Of a stretch of 64,000 nt of DNA, positions 43,715 through 52,712 are shown piece by piece (position 1 is the first letter of the stretch; each line of letters opens with the position of its first letter). A model generated the notes under the pieces. That model searched no databases. It was given only the letters and a program-made list of their open reading frames with translations, and was not told the DNA's origin. The DNA comes from Clostridioides difficile. GTDB taxonomy: Bacteria; Bacillota; Clostridia; Peptostreptococcales; Peptostreptococcaceae. A program made the translations under genes and the position numbers. The stretch lies in the NCBI GenBank assembly GCA_012955965.1, contig JABBZI010000024.1:1-64000 (forward strand), given 5' to 3'.

Positions 43715-45196
43715 ATGTTTGATATATCATTTTTCGAAGTGTCAATATATGAAATAGCAGTTACTACAATATATATAATTAATTTCATGGTTATACTAAA
43801 CCTTATCTTTAGGGAAAAAAGAAACATAAATACAACTCTAACATGGCTTCTTATATTAGTATTAATCCCTGCACTTGGATTCATACTTTATATAGCTTTT
43901 GGTAGAAACATTTCAAAAAACAATATGTTTAGATTAAAGGAAAAGGATGACAAGATAATCAAAAGTAACATACTAGATACTCAGGTTAAGTTACAATCTA
44001 CTTCTGAAATTGATTCAGACATACATCAACATAAGGATATGATTTATGCATTAGCTAATTCAAATAATGCTCATTATACCAATAATAATGATGTGTGGAT
44101 TTATGCTGAGTCTAGTCAATTTTTTAACAGTCTTCTTGATGAACTTAAAAAGGCTAAAAAATATATAAACATACAATTTTACATTTTCAAAGATGACAAA
44201 ATCGGAACTGAAATAATCGACATTCTAGTAGCTAAAGCTAAAGAAGGTGTCGAAGTAAGACTTTTATTTGACGCCGTTGGTGGTAGAACACTAAAGAATA
44301 GTACACTTTCTAGACTTAAAGAAAGTGGTGTTAAGGTTGGAAGTTTCTTCCCATCATTCTTAAAAATTGTAAACTTTAACTTAAACTATAGAAATCACCG
44401 AAAAATTGTTGTCATTGATGGTAAAGTAGGGTTTGTAGGTGGATATAATGTTGGTGATGAATATTTAGGTAGAAATCCAAAATTTGGTCTATGGAGAGAT
44501 ACACATACTAAACTTACTGGTGATTGTGTAATTGACCTAAACATGAGATTTATCCTTGATTGGAGATACACAACTAAAGAGGATTTAGACTTAGAAAAGT
44601 ACTTTATAGAAGAAGAAACAAACTCTAATCATCCTTCTGAAAATATTGGGATTCAGATAGTATCAAGTGGTCCAGATATATCAGAGCTTGACGAAATTAA
44701 ATACGGTTACCTTAAAATGATTCAGAAGGCTAGAAAGTATATATATATACAGAGTCCTTATTTAATACTTGACTCAACATTTATAGATACTTTAAAAATA
44801 GCTTGCTTATCTGGTGTTGATGTAAGAATTATGATTCCTTCTAAACCTGACCATCCTTTTGTATACTGGGCATCATATTCATATGCTGGAGAACTTTTAA
44901 ATTTTGGAGCTAAAATTTATACTTATGGACAAAATGCATTTTTACATGCTAAGACGATAGTTATAGATGATTCTATCTGCTCTATAGGAACAGCCAATAT
45001 GGATATAAGAAGTTTCGAGCTTAATTTTGAAGTAAATGCATTTATGTACTCTTCAAAAAAAGCATTGGAACAAAGGATTATATTTGAAAATGATATTTTA
45101 GAGTCAAAAGAAATAACATTAGAGATATATAATTCTAGGTCCACTTATATAAAAATTAAGGAATCAATTTCTAGACTATTATCAGCAGTTTTATAA
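43715..45196 (+). CDS. cls: Cardiolipin synthase
   Basis: A 493-residue membrane enzyme. Two N-terminal helices (AVTTIYIINFMVILNLIF and LTWLLILVLIPALGFILYIAF, the latter cited as ILVLIPALGFILYI) precede two phospholipase-D HKD motifs: HRKIVVIDGKVGFVGG near 227 and HAKTIVIDDSICSIGT near 411. It joins two phosphatidylglycerols to cardiolipin. RBS GGAGG, eight bases before ATG. It stands alone; upstream is the divergent FNT gene with a 317-base AT-rich gap showing no supported element. Confidence 0.94.
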   Translation: MFDISFFEVSIYEIAVTTIYIINFMVILNLIFREKRNINTTLTWLLILVLIPALGFILYIAFGRNISKNNMFRLKEKDDKIIKSNILDTQVKLQSTSEIDSDIHQHKDMIYALANSNNAHYTNNNDVWIYAESSQFFNSLLDELKKAKKYINIQFYIFKDDKIGTEIIDILVAKAKEGVEVRLLFDAVGGRTLKNSTLSRLKESGVKVGSFFPSFLKIVNFNLNYRNHRKIVVIDGKVGFVGGYNVGDEYLGRNPKFGLWRDTHTKLTGDCVIDLNMRFILDWRYTTKEDLDLEKYFIEEETNSNHPSENIGIQIVSSGPDISELDEIKYGYLKMIQKARKYIYIQSPYLILDSTFIDTLKIACLSGVDVRIMIPSKPDHPFVYWASYSYAGELLNFGAKIYTYGQNAFLHAKTIVIDDSICSIGTANMDIRSFELNFEVNAFMYSSKKALEQRIIFENDILESKEITLEIYNSRSTYIKIKESISRLLSAVL

Positions 45197-45513
45197 ATCT
45201 TTTATTTTATAAAAATTTTATATTTCGGTTTATTTTTTAAAGTTTTTTATATATATTATTTTTTTTTTATTGAATTCAGTTCATTTTTTTTATTTTTTTT
45301 AACTATTCTGAATTATTTTATATTATAATAGACTAGTATAGTTTTTATTTTAATAGGTAACTTTTTTGCATTGTTTTTATGAATAAAGAAATTGTTGTAT
45401 ATTGTTCTTTCTTTATTGTTTTGGTTTTGTTCACCAACATTAAGGTTGGGGTCAACTCATGGTTAATTATTTTTTGAGAAATAATAACTTTAAAAAGAAA
45501 AGGGGGATTTGTT
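45197..45513 (+). other. Gap between cls and hymA
   Basis: 317 very AT-rich bases with long T-runs. It must hold the hym promoter, but I see no confident minus 35 or minus 10. The only structure is a small hairpin CCAAC-ATTAAG-GTTGG at 45434-45449. No Rex-type TTGTTAA...TTAACAA site is visible. Confidence 0.4.
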
Positions 45514-46011
45514 ATGTGCGATTTTATTTCACACAACAAGCAATTATTTGACGAACTAGATATATTTATTGACTCTCTTGCAACAAAGGAAGGTGCGTTA
45601 ATACAAGTTCTACATGAGGCACAAGGTATTTTTGGATATCTTCCAAAAGAAGTTCAGCTTCATGTTGCTAGAAAACTTGGAGTAGCTCCTGCAAAGGTAT
45701 ATGGGGTTGTTACATTCTATTCTTATTTTACTACAGAACCTGTAGGTAAGTATAAAATCAGTGTCTGTCTAGGTACTGTATGTTTTGTAAAAGGTGCTGA
45801 CAAAATATTAAGCGCTTTTGAAAAACAACTTGGTATAAAAGTTGGAGAAACTACTAGTGATTTTAAATTTTCTTTAGAAGGTTTAAGATGTTTGGGGGCA
45901 TGTGGTTTAGCTCCAGTTGTTACTGTAAATGGTAAAGTTTATGGTAAGGTAAAACCTGACCAAGTAAGCGAAATATTAGATACTTATAGAGAATTAGAAT
46001 TGAATTGTTAA
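45514..46011 (+). CDS. hymA: NuoE-like [2Fe-2S] subunit of NAD-linked hydrogenase
   Basis: A 165-residue thioredoxin-fold ferredoxin. The [2Fe-2S] cysteines are C85 and C90 area (SVCLGTVCFVKGA) and the pair in LRCLGACGLAPV. The N-terminal helical segment (LIQVLHEAQGIFGYLP) is standard for NuoE/HydC. It passes electrons in a multi-subunit [FeFe] hydrogenase. First of three genes: hymB follows 16 bases downstream and hymC 22 bases after that. RBS AAAGGGGG. No regulatory gene is adjacent. Confidence 0.93.
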   Translation: MCDFISHNKQLFDELDIFIDSLATKEGALIQVLHEAQGIFGYLPKEVQLHVARKLGVAPAKVYGVVTFYSYFTTEPVGKYKISVCLGTVCFVKGADKILSAFEKQLGIKVGETTSDFKFSLEGLRCLGACGLAPVVTVNGKVYGKVKPDQVSEILDTYRELELNC

Positions 46012-46027
46012 GAGGGGTGAATAAATA

Positions 46028-47914
46028 ATGCGTAAAGTAAATTCATTTGATGAATTAAAAGTTTTAGCTGATGAGCTGAAACCTAATCTTAGCTTAAGAA
46101 AAAATTATTCTAAGGAAAATGTATTAAGAAGAGAATTACTTGTTTGTTGTGATACTGGATGTACATCTTCAAACAGTATGGAAATAGTTAGTGAATTAGA
46201 AAATGAAATAAAAAAATCAGGAATCCAAGACAAAGTTACTGTTCGTTTGACAGGCTGTTTTGGTTTCTGTGCTCAAGGTCCTATCGTAAAAGTTTATCCT
46301 GATAACGTTTTCTACGTAAAGGTTGAGCCATCAGATGCTGAAAAGATAGTTCAAAGTCATTTAATCAGAAATACAGTTGTTGAGGAATTATTATATGAAG
46401 AAGAATCTTTAAGCAAAAAAGTAGAAGAACAAGAAGAAATGTCTTTCTACAAAAAGCAATTACGTATAGCTTTAAAAAACTGTGGACTTATAGACCCAGA
46501 TAGCATAGAAGAATATATTGCCAATGATGGTTATTTAGCTCTAGGCAAATGTTTAACTTCTCTTACTCCTCAAGAAGTTATTGCAGAAGTAAAAACTTCT
46601 GGTCTTCGTGGTAGAGGTGGTGCTGGTTTTCCTACAGGTTCTAAATGGGAAGCTGCTTCAAAAAATCCTGCTGGCCCAACAGATAAAAAGTTTGTTGTCT
46701 GTAATGCTGACGAAGGTGACCCAGGTGCATTTATGGATAGGTCAGTACTTGAAGGTGACCCTCATAGTGTACTAGAAGCTATGGCAATATGCGGATATGC
46801 TATAGGTTCTGATACAGGTTACATATACATAAGAGCAGAATATCCAAAATCTATAGAAAGATTAAAAGTAGCTATAGCTCAAGCTGAAAAATATGGTTTA
46901 CTTGGTGAAAATATATTAGGTACTGGATTTAACTTCAAATTAGAATTAAAATACGGTGCAGGAGCTTTCGTTTGCGGTGAAGGTACAGCTCTAATGCATT
47001 CAATTGAAGGTAGACGTGGTGAACCTAGAATGAAGACTTACAGTTCTTCTAAGAGTGGTTTATGGAAATCTCCTACTTGCTTAAACAATGTTGAAACTTT
47101 TGCAAATATACCAGCAATCATACTGAATGGTGGAAGTTGGTTTGCTAACTTAGGTACTGAAGATTCTAGTGGTACTAAAGTCTTTGCTCTTGGTGGAAAA
47201 GTGGAAAATGTAGGGCTTGTTGAAGTTCCAATGGGTACTACTTTAAGAGATATTGTATTTGAAATTGGTGGAGGAATCCCTGAAGGTAAACAATTCAAGG
47301 CAGTTCAAACAGGTGGACCATCTGGTGGATGTATACCAACTGAACATTTGGACATTCCTATAGATTTTGGTTCATTAAGTTCTATAGGTTCAATGATGGG
47401 TTCTGGTGGTATGCTTGTTCTTGATGAATCTGACTGTATGGTAGATATAGCCAAGTTCTTCCTTGAGTTTACTGTTGAAGAATCTTGTGGTAAATGTACA
47501 CCTTGTCGTATAGGTACTACAAGATTATTAGAAATATTAACTAAAATTACAGAAGGTAATGGTACTCTACAAGATTTAGATGACCTAGAAAACCTTGCTG
47601 AAACTATACAAACTGCTTCATTATGTGGTCTTGGTAAAGCTGCTCCAAACCCTGTTTTAAGTACTCTTCAATATTTCAAAGATGAGTATATAGCTCACGT
47701 TGTAGATAAGAAATGTCCTGCTGGCAAATGTCAAAACTTACTTTCTTACTTTATAACAGATGCTTGTAAGGGTTGTACAAAATGTTCTAGAGTGTGTCCT
47801 GCTGGTTGTATAACAGGTTCTGTTAAGGAACAACATACAATAGATACTTCTAAGTGTCTAAAATGTGGTGCTTGTATAGATAATTGTACATTTAACGCTA
47901 TAATCAAGAAATAA
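46028..47914 (+). CDS. hymB: NuoF-like flavin/Fe-S subunit of NAD-linked hydrogenase
   Basis: A 628-residue NADH-binding subunit. An N-terminal [2Fe-2S] thioredoxin-like domain (CCDTGCTSSNS, TGCFGFCAQGP) is followed by FMN- and NADH-binding sequences (GLRGRGGAGFPTGSKW near 190-205, NADEGDPGAFMDR). Then come the [4Fe-4S] site ESCGKCTPCRIGT near 484 and a C-terminal two-cluster ferredoxin domain (CKGCTKCSRVCPAGC, CLKCGACIDNC). The domain order is that of HydB in electron-bifurcating hydrogenases. RBS AGAGGGGTG. Confidence 0.95.
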   Translation: MRKVNSFDELKVLADELKPNLSLRKNYSKENVLRRELLVCCDTGCTSSNSMEIVSELENEIKKSGIQDKVTVRLTGCFGFCAQGPIVKVYPDNVFYVKVEPSDAEKIVQSHLIRNTVVEELLYEEESLSKKVEEQEEMSFYKKQLRIALKNCGLIDPDSIEEYIANDGYLALGKCLTSLTPQEVIAEVKTSGLRGRGGAGFPTGSKWEAASKNPAGPTDKKFVVCNADEGDPGAFMDRSVLEGDPHSVLEAMAICGYAIGSDTGYIYIRAEYPKSIERLKVAIAQAEKYGLLGENILGTGFNFKLELKYGAGAFVCGEGTALMHSIEGRRGEPRMKTYSSSKSGLWKSPTCLNNVETFANIPAIILNGGSWFANLGTEDSSGTKVFALGGKVENVGLVEVPMGTTLRDIVFEIGGGIPEGKQFKAVQTGGPSGGCIPTEHLDIPIDFGSLSSIGSMMGSGGMLVLDESDCMVDIAKFFLEFTVEESCGKCTPCRIGTTRLLEILTKITEGNGTLQDLDDLENLAETIQTASLCGLGKAAPNPVLSTLQYFKDEYIAHVVDKKCPAGKCQNLLSYFITDACKGCTKCSRVCPAGCITGSVKEQHTIDTSKCLKCGACIDNCTFNAIIKK

Positions 47915-47936
47915 CTTATTTGGAGGAGGAATAACA

Positions 47937-49718
47937 ATGAGTTTAGTTAATTTAACTATTAATGGCAAACACGTTTCAGCACCTAGTGGAACTTCTATCT
48001 TAGATGCTGCGAAATTAATAAATATAAAAATACACAACCTTTGTCATTTACATATGAATGAAATAGATAAGCTTGACACTTGTGCTTCTTGTCGTGTTTG
48101 TATGGTTGAGACAGAGAGAGGCTTAGTTCCAGCTTGTGGAACAGTTATAAAGGAAGGTATGAGAGTTCAAACTAATAGTGCAAAAGCATTAAATGCTCGT
48201 AGAACTATTGTTGAATTATTGTTATCAGACCATCCACAAGATTGTTTTGTATGTGAAAAAAATGGAGATTGTGAATTACAAACTATAGCTGCCGATTTAG
48301 GAGTAAGAAAAATAAGATATCAAGGTTCTAAATCTTTTGCAGGTAAAGATACTTCTACTAAGTCTTTAGTTAAAGACCACTCTAAGTGTATATTATGTAG
48401 AAGATGTGAAACTGTATGTAATGATATACAGACAGTAGGAGCATTGTCTGGAGTTAATCGTGGATTTAATACTTTAGTTAGTACATTCTTTAACTCTGAT
48501 ATGGTTGAAACAGAGTGTACATTCTGTGGTCAATGTATATCTGTCTGTCCAACTGGAGCATTAACAGAAGTAGATAATGTACCTAAACTTTGGGATGTTT
48601 TAAATAAAAAAGAAAAAACTATAGTAGTTCAAGTTGCTCCTGCTGTAAGAGTTGCAATTGGTGAAGAATTTGGATTAGAACCAGGTTCAATTTCTACAGG
48701 AAAAATGGTAGCTGCTTTAAAAGCACTTGGATTTGAACATGTCTTTGATACAAACTTTGGTGCAGACTTCACTATCATGGAAGAAGCTACTGAATTTATA
48801 GAAAGAATACAAAGTGGTGAAAATCTTCCTATATTGACTAGTTGTTGTCCTGCATGGGTAAACTTCTTAGAGCACAATTACCCAGATAAGTTAAATTTAG
48901 CATCTAGCTGTAAGTCTCCTCAAGGTATGTTTGGTTCTATAGCTAAAAATTACTATGCACCTAAAATATTAGGAATCAATCCTGAAGAGCTTTATGTTGT
49001 ATCTGTAATGCCTTGTGTAGCTAAAAAATATGAAGCTTCAAGAGAAGAATTAAGTGAATCTGGAATACTAGATGTTGACCTTTCTATAACTACTAGAGAG
49101 TTAGCTAAAATGATAAAAGAAGCTGCTATTGATTTGCCTAATCTTCAAGACCAAGATTTTGATAATCCTTTAGGAAAATCTACAGGTGCTGCATCTATAT
49201 TTGGAGCAAGTGGTGGAGTTCTAGAAGCTGCTCTACGTACTTCATATGAGAAGATAACTAATAAGACTTTAGATAATGTAAACTTCACTAATGTCAGAGG
49301 TCTTAAAGGAATCAGAGAAGCAAGTATAGATGTTGATGGAACTACAGTTAATGTGTGTATTGTAAATACACTTAAAAATGCTAGAAAGATTATGGATAAG
49401 GTCAGAAGTGGAGAATGTAAATATCACATTATAGAAGTTATGGCATGTCCTGGTGGATGTGTTGGAGGTGCTGGTCAACCTTATCACCATGGTAATACTG
49501 AAATAGTTGATAGACGTGCAAATGCATTATATGAAATAGATAGAAATAAAGCTATACGTAAGTCTCATGAAAATCCTGATTTACAAGCTATTTATAAAGA
49601 CTTCTTTGGAGACCCAAATAGTGATGTAGCTCATAAATACCTTCATACTCATTACTTCGATAAGAGTTGTATTTATGGAGAATGTCCACAAGAATGTGCT
49701 TGTGAGGAATCTAAATAA
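47937..49718 (+). CDS. hymC: [FeFe] hydrogenase catalytic subunit
   Basis: A 593-residue hydrogenase. It has an N-terminal [2Fe-2S] plant-type ferredoxin domain (CASCRVCMVETERG), a His-Cys3 cluster (DHPQDCFVCEKNGDCELQ), two [4Fe-4S] clusters (CILCRRCETVC, CTFCGQCISVCPTG) and the H-cluster. The three H-cluster motifs are intact: TSCCPAWV near 300, MPCVAKKYE near 357 and MACPGGCVGGAGQP near 501. It produces or uses H2, coupled through HymAB to NAD and probably ferredoxin. A Cys-rich tail (CIYGECPQECACEE) ends the protein. A terminator follows. Confidence 0.96.
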   Translation: MSLVNLTINGKHVSAPSGTSILDAAKLINIKIHNLCHLHMNEIDKLDTCASCRVCMVETERGLVPACGTVIKEGMRVQTNSAKALNARRTIVELLLSDHPQDCFVCEKNGDCELQTIAADLGVRKIRYQGSKSFAGKDTSTKSLVKDHSKCILCRRCETVCNDIQTVGALSGVNRGFNTLVSTFFNSDMVETECTFCGQCISVCPTGALTEVDNVPKLWDVLNKKEKTIVVQVAPAVRVAIGEEFGLEPGSISTGKMVAALKALGFEHVFDTNFGADFTIMEEATEFIERIQSGENLPILTSCCPAWVNFLEHNYPDKLNLASSCKSPQGMFGSIAKNYYAPKILGINPEELYVVSVMPCVAKKYEASREELSESGILDVDLSITTRELAKMIKEAAIDLPNLQDQDFDNPLGKSTGAASIFGASGGVLEAALRTSYEKITNKTLDNVNFTNVRGLKGIREASIDVDGTTVNVCIVNTLKNARKIMDKVRSGECKYHIIEVMACPGGCVGGAGQPYHHGNTEIVDRRANALYEIDRNKAIRKSHENPDLQAIYKDFFGDPNSDVAHKYLHTHYFDKSCIYGECPQECACEESK

Positions 49719-49754
49719 GTTCTAATAATTATAGAAATTAAGTGTTCTTAAATA

Positions 49755-49800
49755 AAAGGATTGTCTTAAAATACTCTTAAGTACTTTAAGATAATCCTTT
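49755..49800. terminator. Bidirectional terminator after hymC
   Basis: AAAGGATTGTCTTAAA...CTTTAAGATAATCCTTT, a long nearly perfect stem between the convergent hymC and MutS-like genes. Confidence 0.75.
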
Positions 49801-49839
49801 ATTAGTTTAATTTAATACAATTTTTTAGACTCCTATAAA

Positions 49840-51657
49840 TTAAAGAATTCCAGCCATTTTCATAAGTTGTTTTGCATTTGTAGTTTTACATCTTCCATCT
49901 TTTATCATATAGTCAAAATGAATTTTATCATCTACATAGTATTCTGAAAAATGATAGTTCACAACTTCAACATCTCCACTACCTGAAAGGTCACATAACT
50001 CAAAATCATGTGTTGTAACCATACTTATAACCCATGGTCTTGATAGTTTCTTTACTGCCTCACTTGCTCCAATAATTCTATCAGCAGAGTTAGTTCCCTT
50101 AAAAATCTCATCCACTAAAACCAACATTGGTAATTCCTTCAAACTATATTGAATCATTGATTTTATTCTAAGAATCTCAGCATAAAAAGTTGATATTCCT
50201 TGGCTTACATCATCTTGTATTCTCATAGATGTAAATATAGCCATGCAGGTTGTATCAAAATTCTTAGCACATACTGGTCCTCCTGCATATGCTAACACTA
50301 AGTTCACTCCTATACTTCTTAAAAAGGTTGTTTTTCCAGACATATTTGAACCTGTAATAATACATGTCTGAGAGTTTAATTGTATTGAATTTGCTATAAC
50401 ATTTTTTTCTGCTATTAATGGATGATATACTTCTCCTACATTTAACCTTGGAGTATCTTCATATTTTATTTCTGGAAAGCATGTATTATCCTTTACATGG
50501 CCAATAACTGTTAAACTTATTAGAGCCTCAAATTCTCCAATAGATTCTAACCAGCCTCTAATTTGATTTCCATACACACCTTTCCATCGTTCCAGTGATT
50601 CTGCACAATGATAATTCCACATAAGAACACCACAAGCAACTATATATAATATCTGATTATATCTTAAATTTACAGCATTTCCTATTGAATTCAATTGTTT
50701 AATTCCTTTTGAAACACCACTTCCCTTAGAAAGTTTTTCTTGTAATTCTTTTAAGTAAGCACTTTCAAATTTCTCTTTTTCTAAAACCTCAAACATTTTT
50801 TCATACACCTGTATATTTCTACTAAATGAAAATAATGGAGAAAGAGTTTGCATAAGTTTTGTATGCCCAAAACCACTAAATCCTAACTGTATTATAAAAA
50901 GTAGAAAAACAGGTAAAATAGGTAAAAAACCTAATGTAAAAAATATAAAAGATAGGATTGTAGCAGTAGGTAAACCCCAAGTAAAAATATGCATCCATTT
51001 GGGTATATATATCTCTTTATTTTCTCCATAATCTATAAAGGCTTCTATACTACCATCAGAATTATTTTTTTGCTCCTTACCAATTATATTGCTTAGTGTT
51101 TGAATATGAATAGAAAAATCATCTTTTGATAAAAGCTCTTTTATCGCTATTTGTCTCTCTGATATTACCTTCTCATCTGGATTTTCATTCCATAATGACT
51201 TAGCCAAAGATTTCTTCCCATAAGACGTATTAGCCACACAGATATATTGATACAACGAAGCTCTTCCAAACAAATCTAAATCTTTTGCTTGTGAGTTCTC
51301 ATCTTTTAAATATTCTTTTCCATCTATCTTGAAGTCTTTCCAGTCATCTCCAAATCGTTTGATATACTTATCGATTACATCAATCTTACTTTTAAAATAT
51401 ATTTCTTCTTCTTTTACTTTATTATGAACAACTAAGAGTACTATAAACACTACAATTGCTACAACTCCAACAAAAATACCAGCTATATTTTTATTATAAA
51501 GCCCAATAGCAAATCCCGCTACTACTATCAAAAAAGAGATTAATCTAGCTGTGCTTATATTATTTGACTTTTTGCTTAAGAGCAATTCTTTTTCAGTAGT
51601 ACTTTCTAAAAGTTTACTAAAATAGTCTATTCCCATAAAAAATTCCAACTTTCTCAT
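49840..51657 (-). CDS. Membrane-anchored MutS-like ATPase
   Basis: A 605-residue protein. The C-terminal third is a MutS ATPase domain: Walker A ITGSNMSGKTTFLRSIG near 430, LVDEIFKGTNSADR (Walker B) and the MVTTHDFELC switch. There is no mismatch-recognition or connector domain. Instead it has four or so hydrophobic helices: a pair near 32-77 and a pair near 213-258. Such MutS-like membrane proteins are common in Firmicutes and are not shown to act in mismatch repair. Two starts are possible (51657 or 51636); neither has a strong RBS. It is on its own between hymC and hprK. Confidence 0.82.
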   Translation of the reverse strand: MRKLEFFMGIDYFSKLLESTTEKELLLSKKSNNISTARLISFLIVVAGFAIGLYNKNIAGIFVGVVAIVVFIVLLVVHNKVKEEEIYFKSKIDVIDKYIKRFGDDWKDFKIDGKEYLKDENSQAKDLDLFGRASLYQYICVANTSYGKKSLAKSLWNENPDEKVISERQIAIKELLSKDDFSIHIQTLSNIIGKEQKNNSDGSIEAFIDYGENKEIYIPKWMHIFTWGLPTATILSFIFFTLGFLPILPVFLLFIIQLGFSGFGHTKLMQTLSPLFSFSRNIQVYEKMFEVLEKEKFESAYLKELQEKLSKGSGVSKGIKQLNSIGNAVNLRYNQILYIVACGVLMWNYHCAESLERWKGVYGNQIRGWLESIGEFEALISLTVIGHVKDNTCFPEIKYEDTPRLNVGEVYHPLIAEKNVIANSIQLNSQTCIITGSNMSGKTTFLRSIGVNLVLAYAGGPVCAKNFDTTCMAIFTSMRIQDDVSQGISTFYAEILRIKSMIQYSLKELPMLVLVDEIFKGTNSADRIIGASEAVKKLSRPWVISMVTTHDFELCDLSGSGDVEVVNYHFSEYYVDDKIHFDYMIKDGRCKTTNAKQLMKMAGIL

Positions 51658-51782
51658 TATATAATAAAATCCAAATATAAAATTAATCTAGTGTAATTTT
51701 AATCTATTACTTTAAATTATCCTTATCTGATATATATTATTAATAAATATTATATACAACTTAATTTTAATATTATTCTATA

Positions 51783-52712
51783 CTACTTAGTATCAATTAA
51801 TTTTGATAGTTTTTTAGTAAACTCTTGAGCTGCATCATATCCCATTCCTCTTTGTCTAAAATTCATTGCTGCTACTTCTAATATCATAGCAGTATTTCTT
51901 CCTGGCTTAACAGGTACAACCAATTTTTCTACATTAACACCAAGTATCTCTTCATATTCTTTATCAAGTCCAAGTCTATCATAATACTTAGTTTCATCCC
52001 AAGCTTCTAGATGAACTACTAAATCAATCATTTTAGAATTTTTAATTGCTCCTACACCATACAGACTTCTGACATCTATTATTCCTATTCCTCTTATTTC
52101 AAGGAAATGTCTTATTAATTCAGGTGACTGCCCCATCAACATACTTTCATCCAGTTTTCTTATTTCCACAGCATCATCTGCAACTAGTCTATTTCCTCTT
52201 TGAATCAATTCTAATGCTGTTTCTGACTTTCCTATACTACTTTCACCTTTTATCAGTACACCTATCCCATAAATATCAACTAACACACCATGAATTGTTG
52301 TGTGTGGTGCTAACTTGTTATCCAAATAATTTGATAGTCTATTTATAAGTCTAGTTGTATTTCTATTTGTACTCAAAAGTATTCTTTTATATTTTTTAGC
52401 TTTTTCAATTACATCTGGCTTGATTTCCAAGTCCCTAGAGATTATTAGAGCAGGTATTTCATATGAAAAAAATCTATTTAACACTTCTTCTCTAATATTA
52501 TTATCCATCAATCCAAAGAAATTATATTCTGTCTTTCCAACTATTTGTATTCTTTCATACGCAAAGTAATCAAAATATCCTGCAAACTGTAATCCTGGTC
52601 TATTTATATCTTGAGAGTAGACATAATAATCTACATCATCTGGCATGTACACAACTTTTAACTTCAGGTCTTTTATTATCTCTCTTATTGATACCTTATT
52701 GCTAGTTTCCAT
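51783..52712 (-). CDS. hprK: HPr kinase/phosphorylase
   Basis: A 309-residue enzyme that phosphorylates or dephosphorylates HPr on Ser46 and so sets carbon catabolite repression. The P-loop GESSIGKS (156-163) and adjacent H137 region, the LVADDAVEIR segment, the HprK signature EIRGIGIIDVRSLYG, and the C-terminal PVKPGRNTAMILEVAAMNFR (cited as PVKPGRN) are intact. The start overlaps the uvrC stop by one base (TAATG), so the two are translationally linked. RBS GGAAGGAAG lies in the uvrC end. Confidence 0.96.
   Translation of the reverse strand: METSNKVSIREIIKDLKLKVVYMPDDVDYYVYSQDINRPGLQFAGYFDYFAYERIQIVGKTEYNFFGLMDNNIREEVLNRFFSYEIPALIISRDLEIKPDVIEKAKKYKRILLSTNRNTTRLINRLSNYLDNKLAPHTTIHGVLVDIYGIGVLIKGESSIGKSETALELIQRGNRLVADDAVEIRKLDESMLMGQSPELIRHFLEIRGIGIIDVRSLYGVGAIKNSKMIDLVVHLEAWDETKYYDRLGLDKEYEEILGVNVEKLVVPVKPGRNTAMILEVAAMNFRQRGMGYDAAQEFTKKLSKLIDTK

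Noticed and set aside
45197-45513. A Rex operator in front of hymABC
   Set aside because: I looked for TTGTTAA...TTAACAA in the gap and did not find a convincing match.
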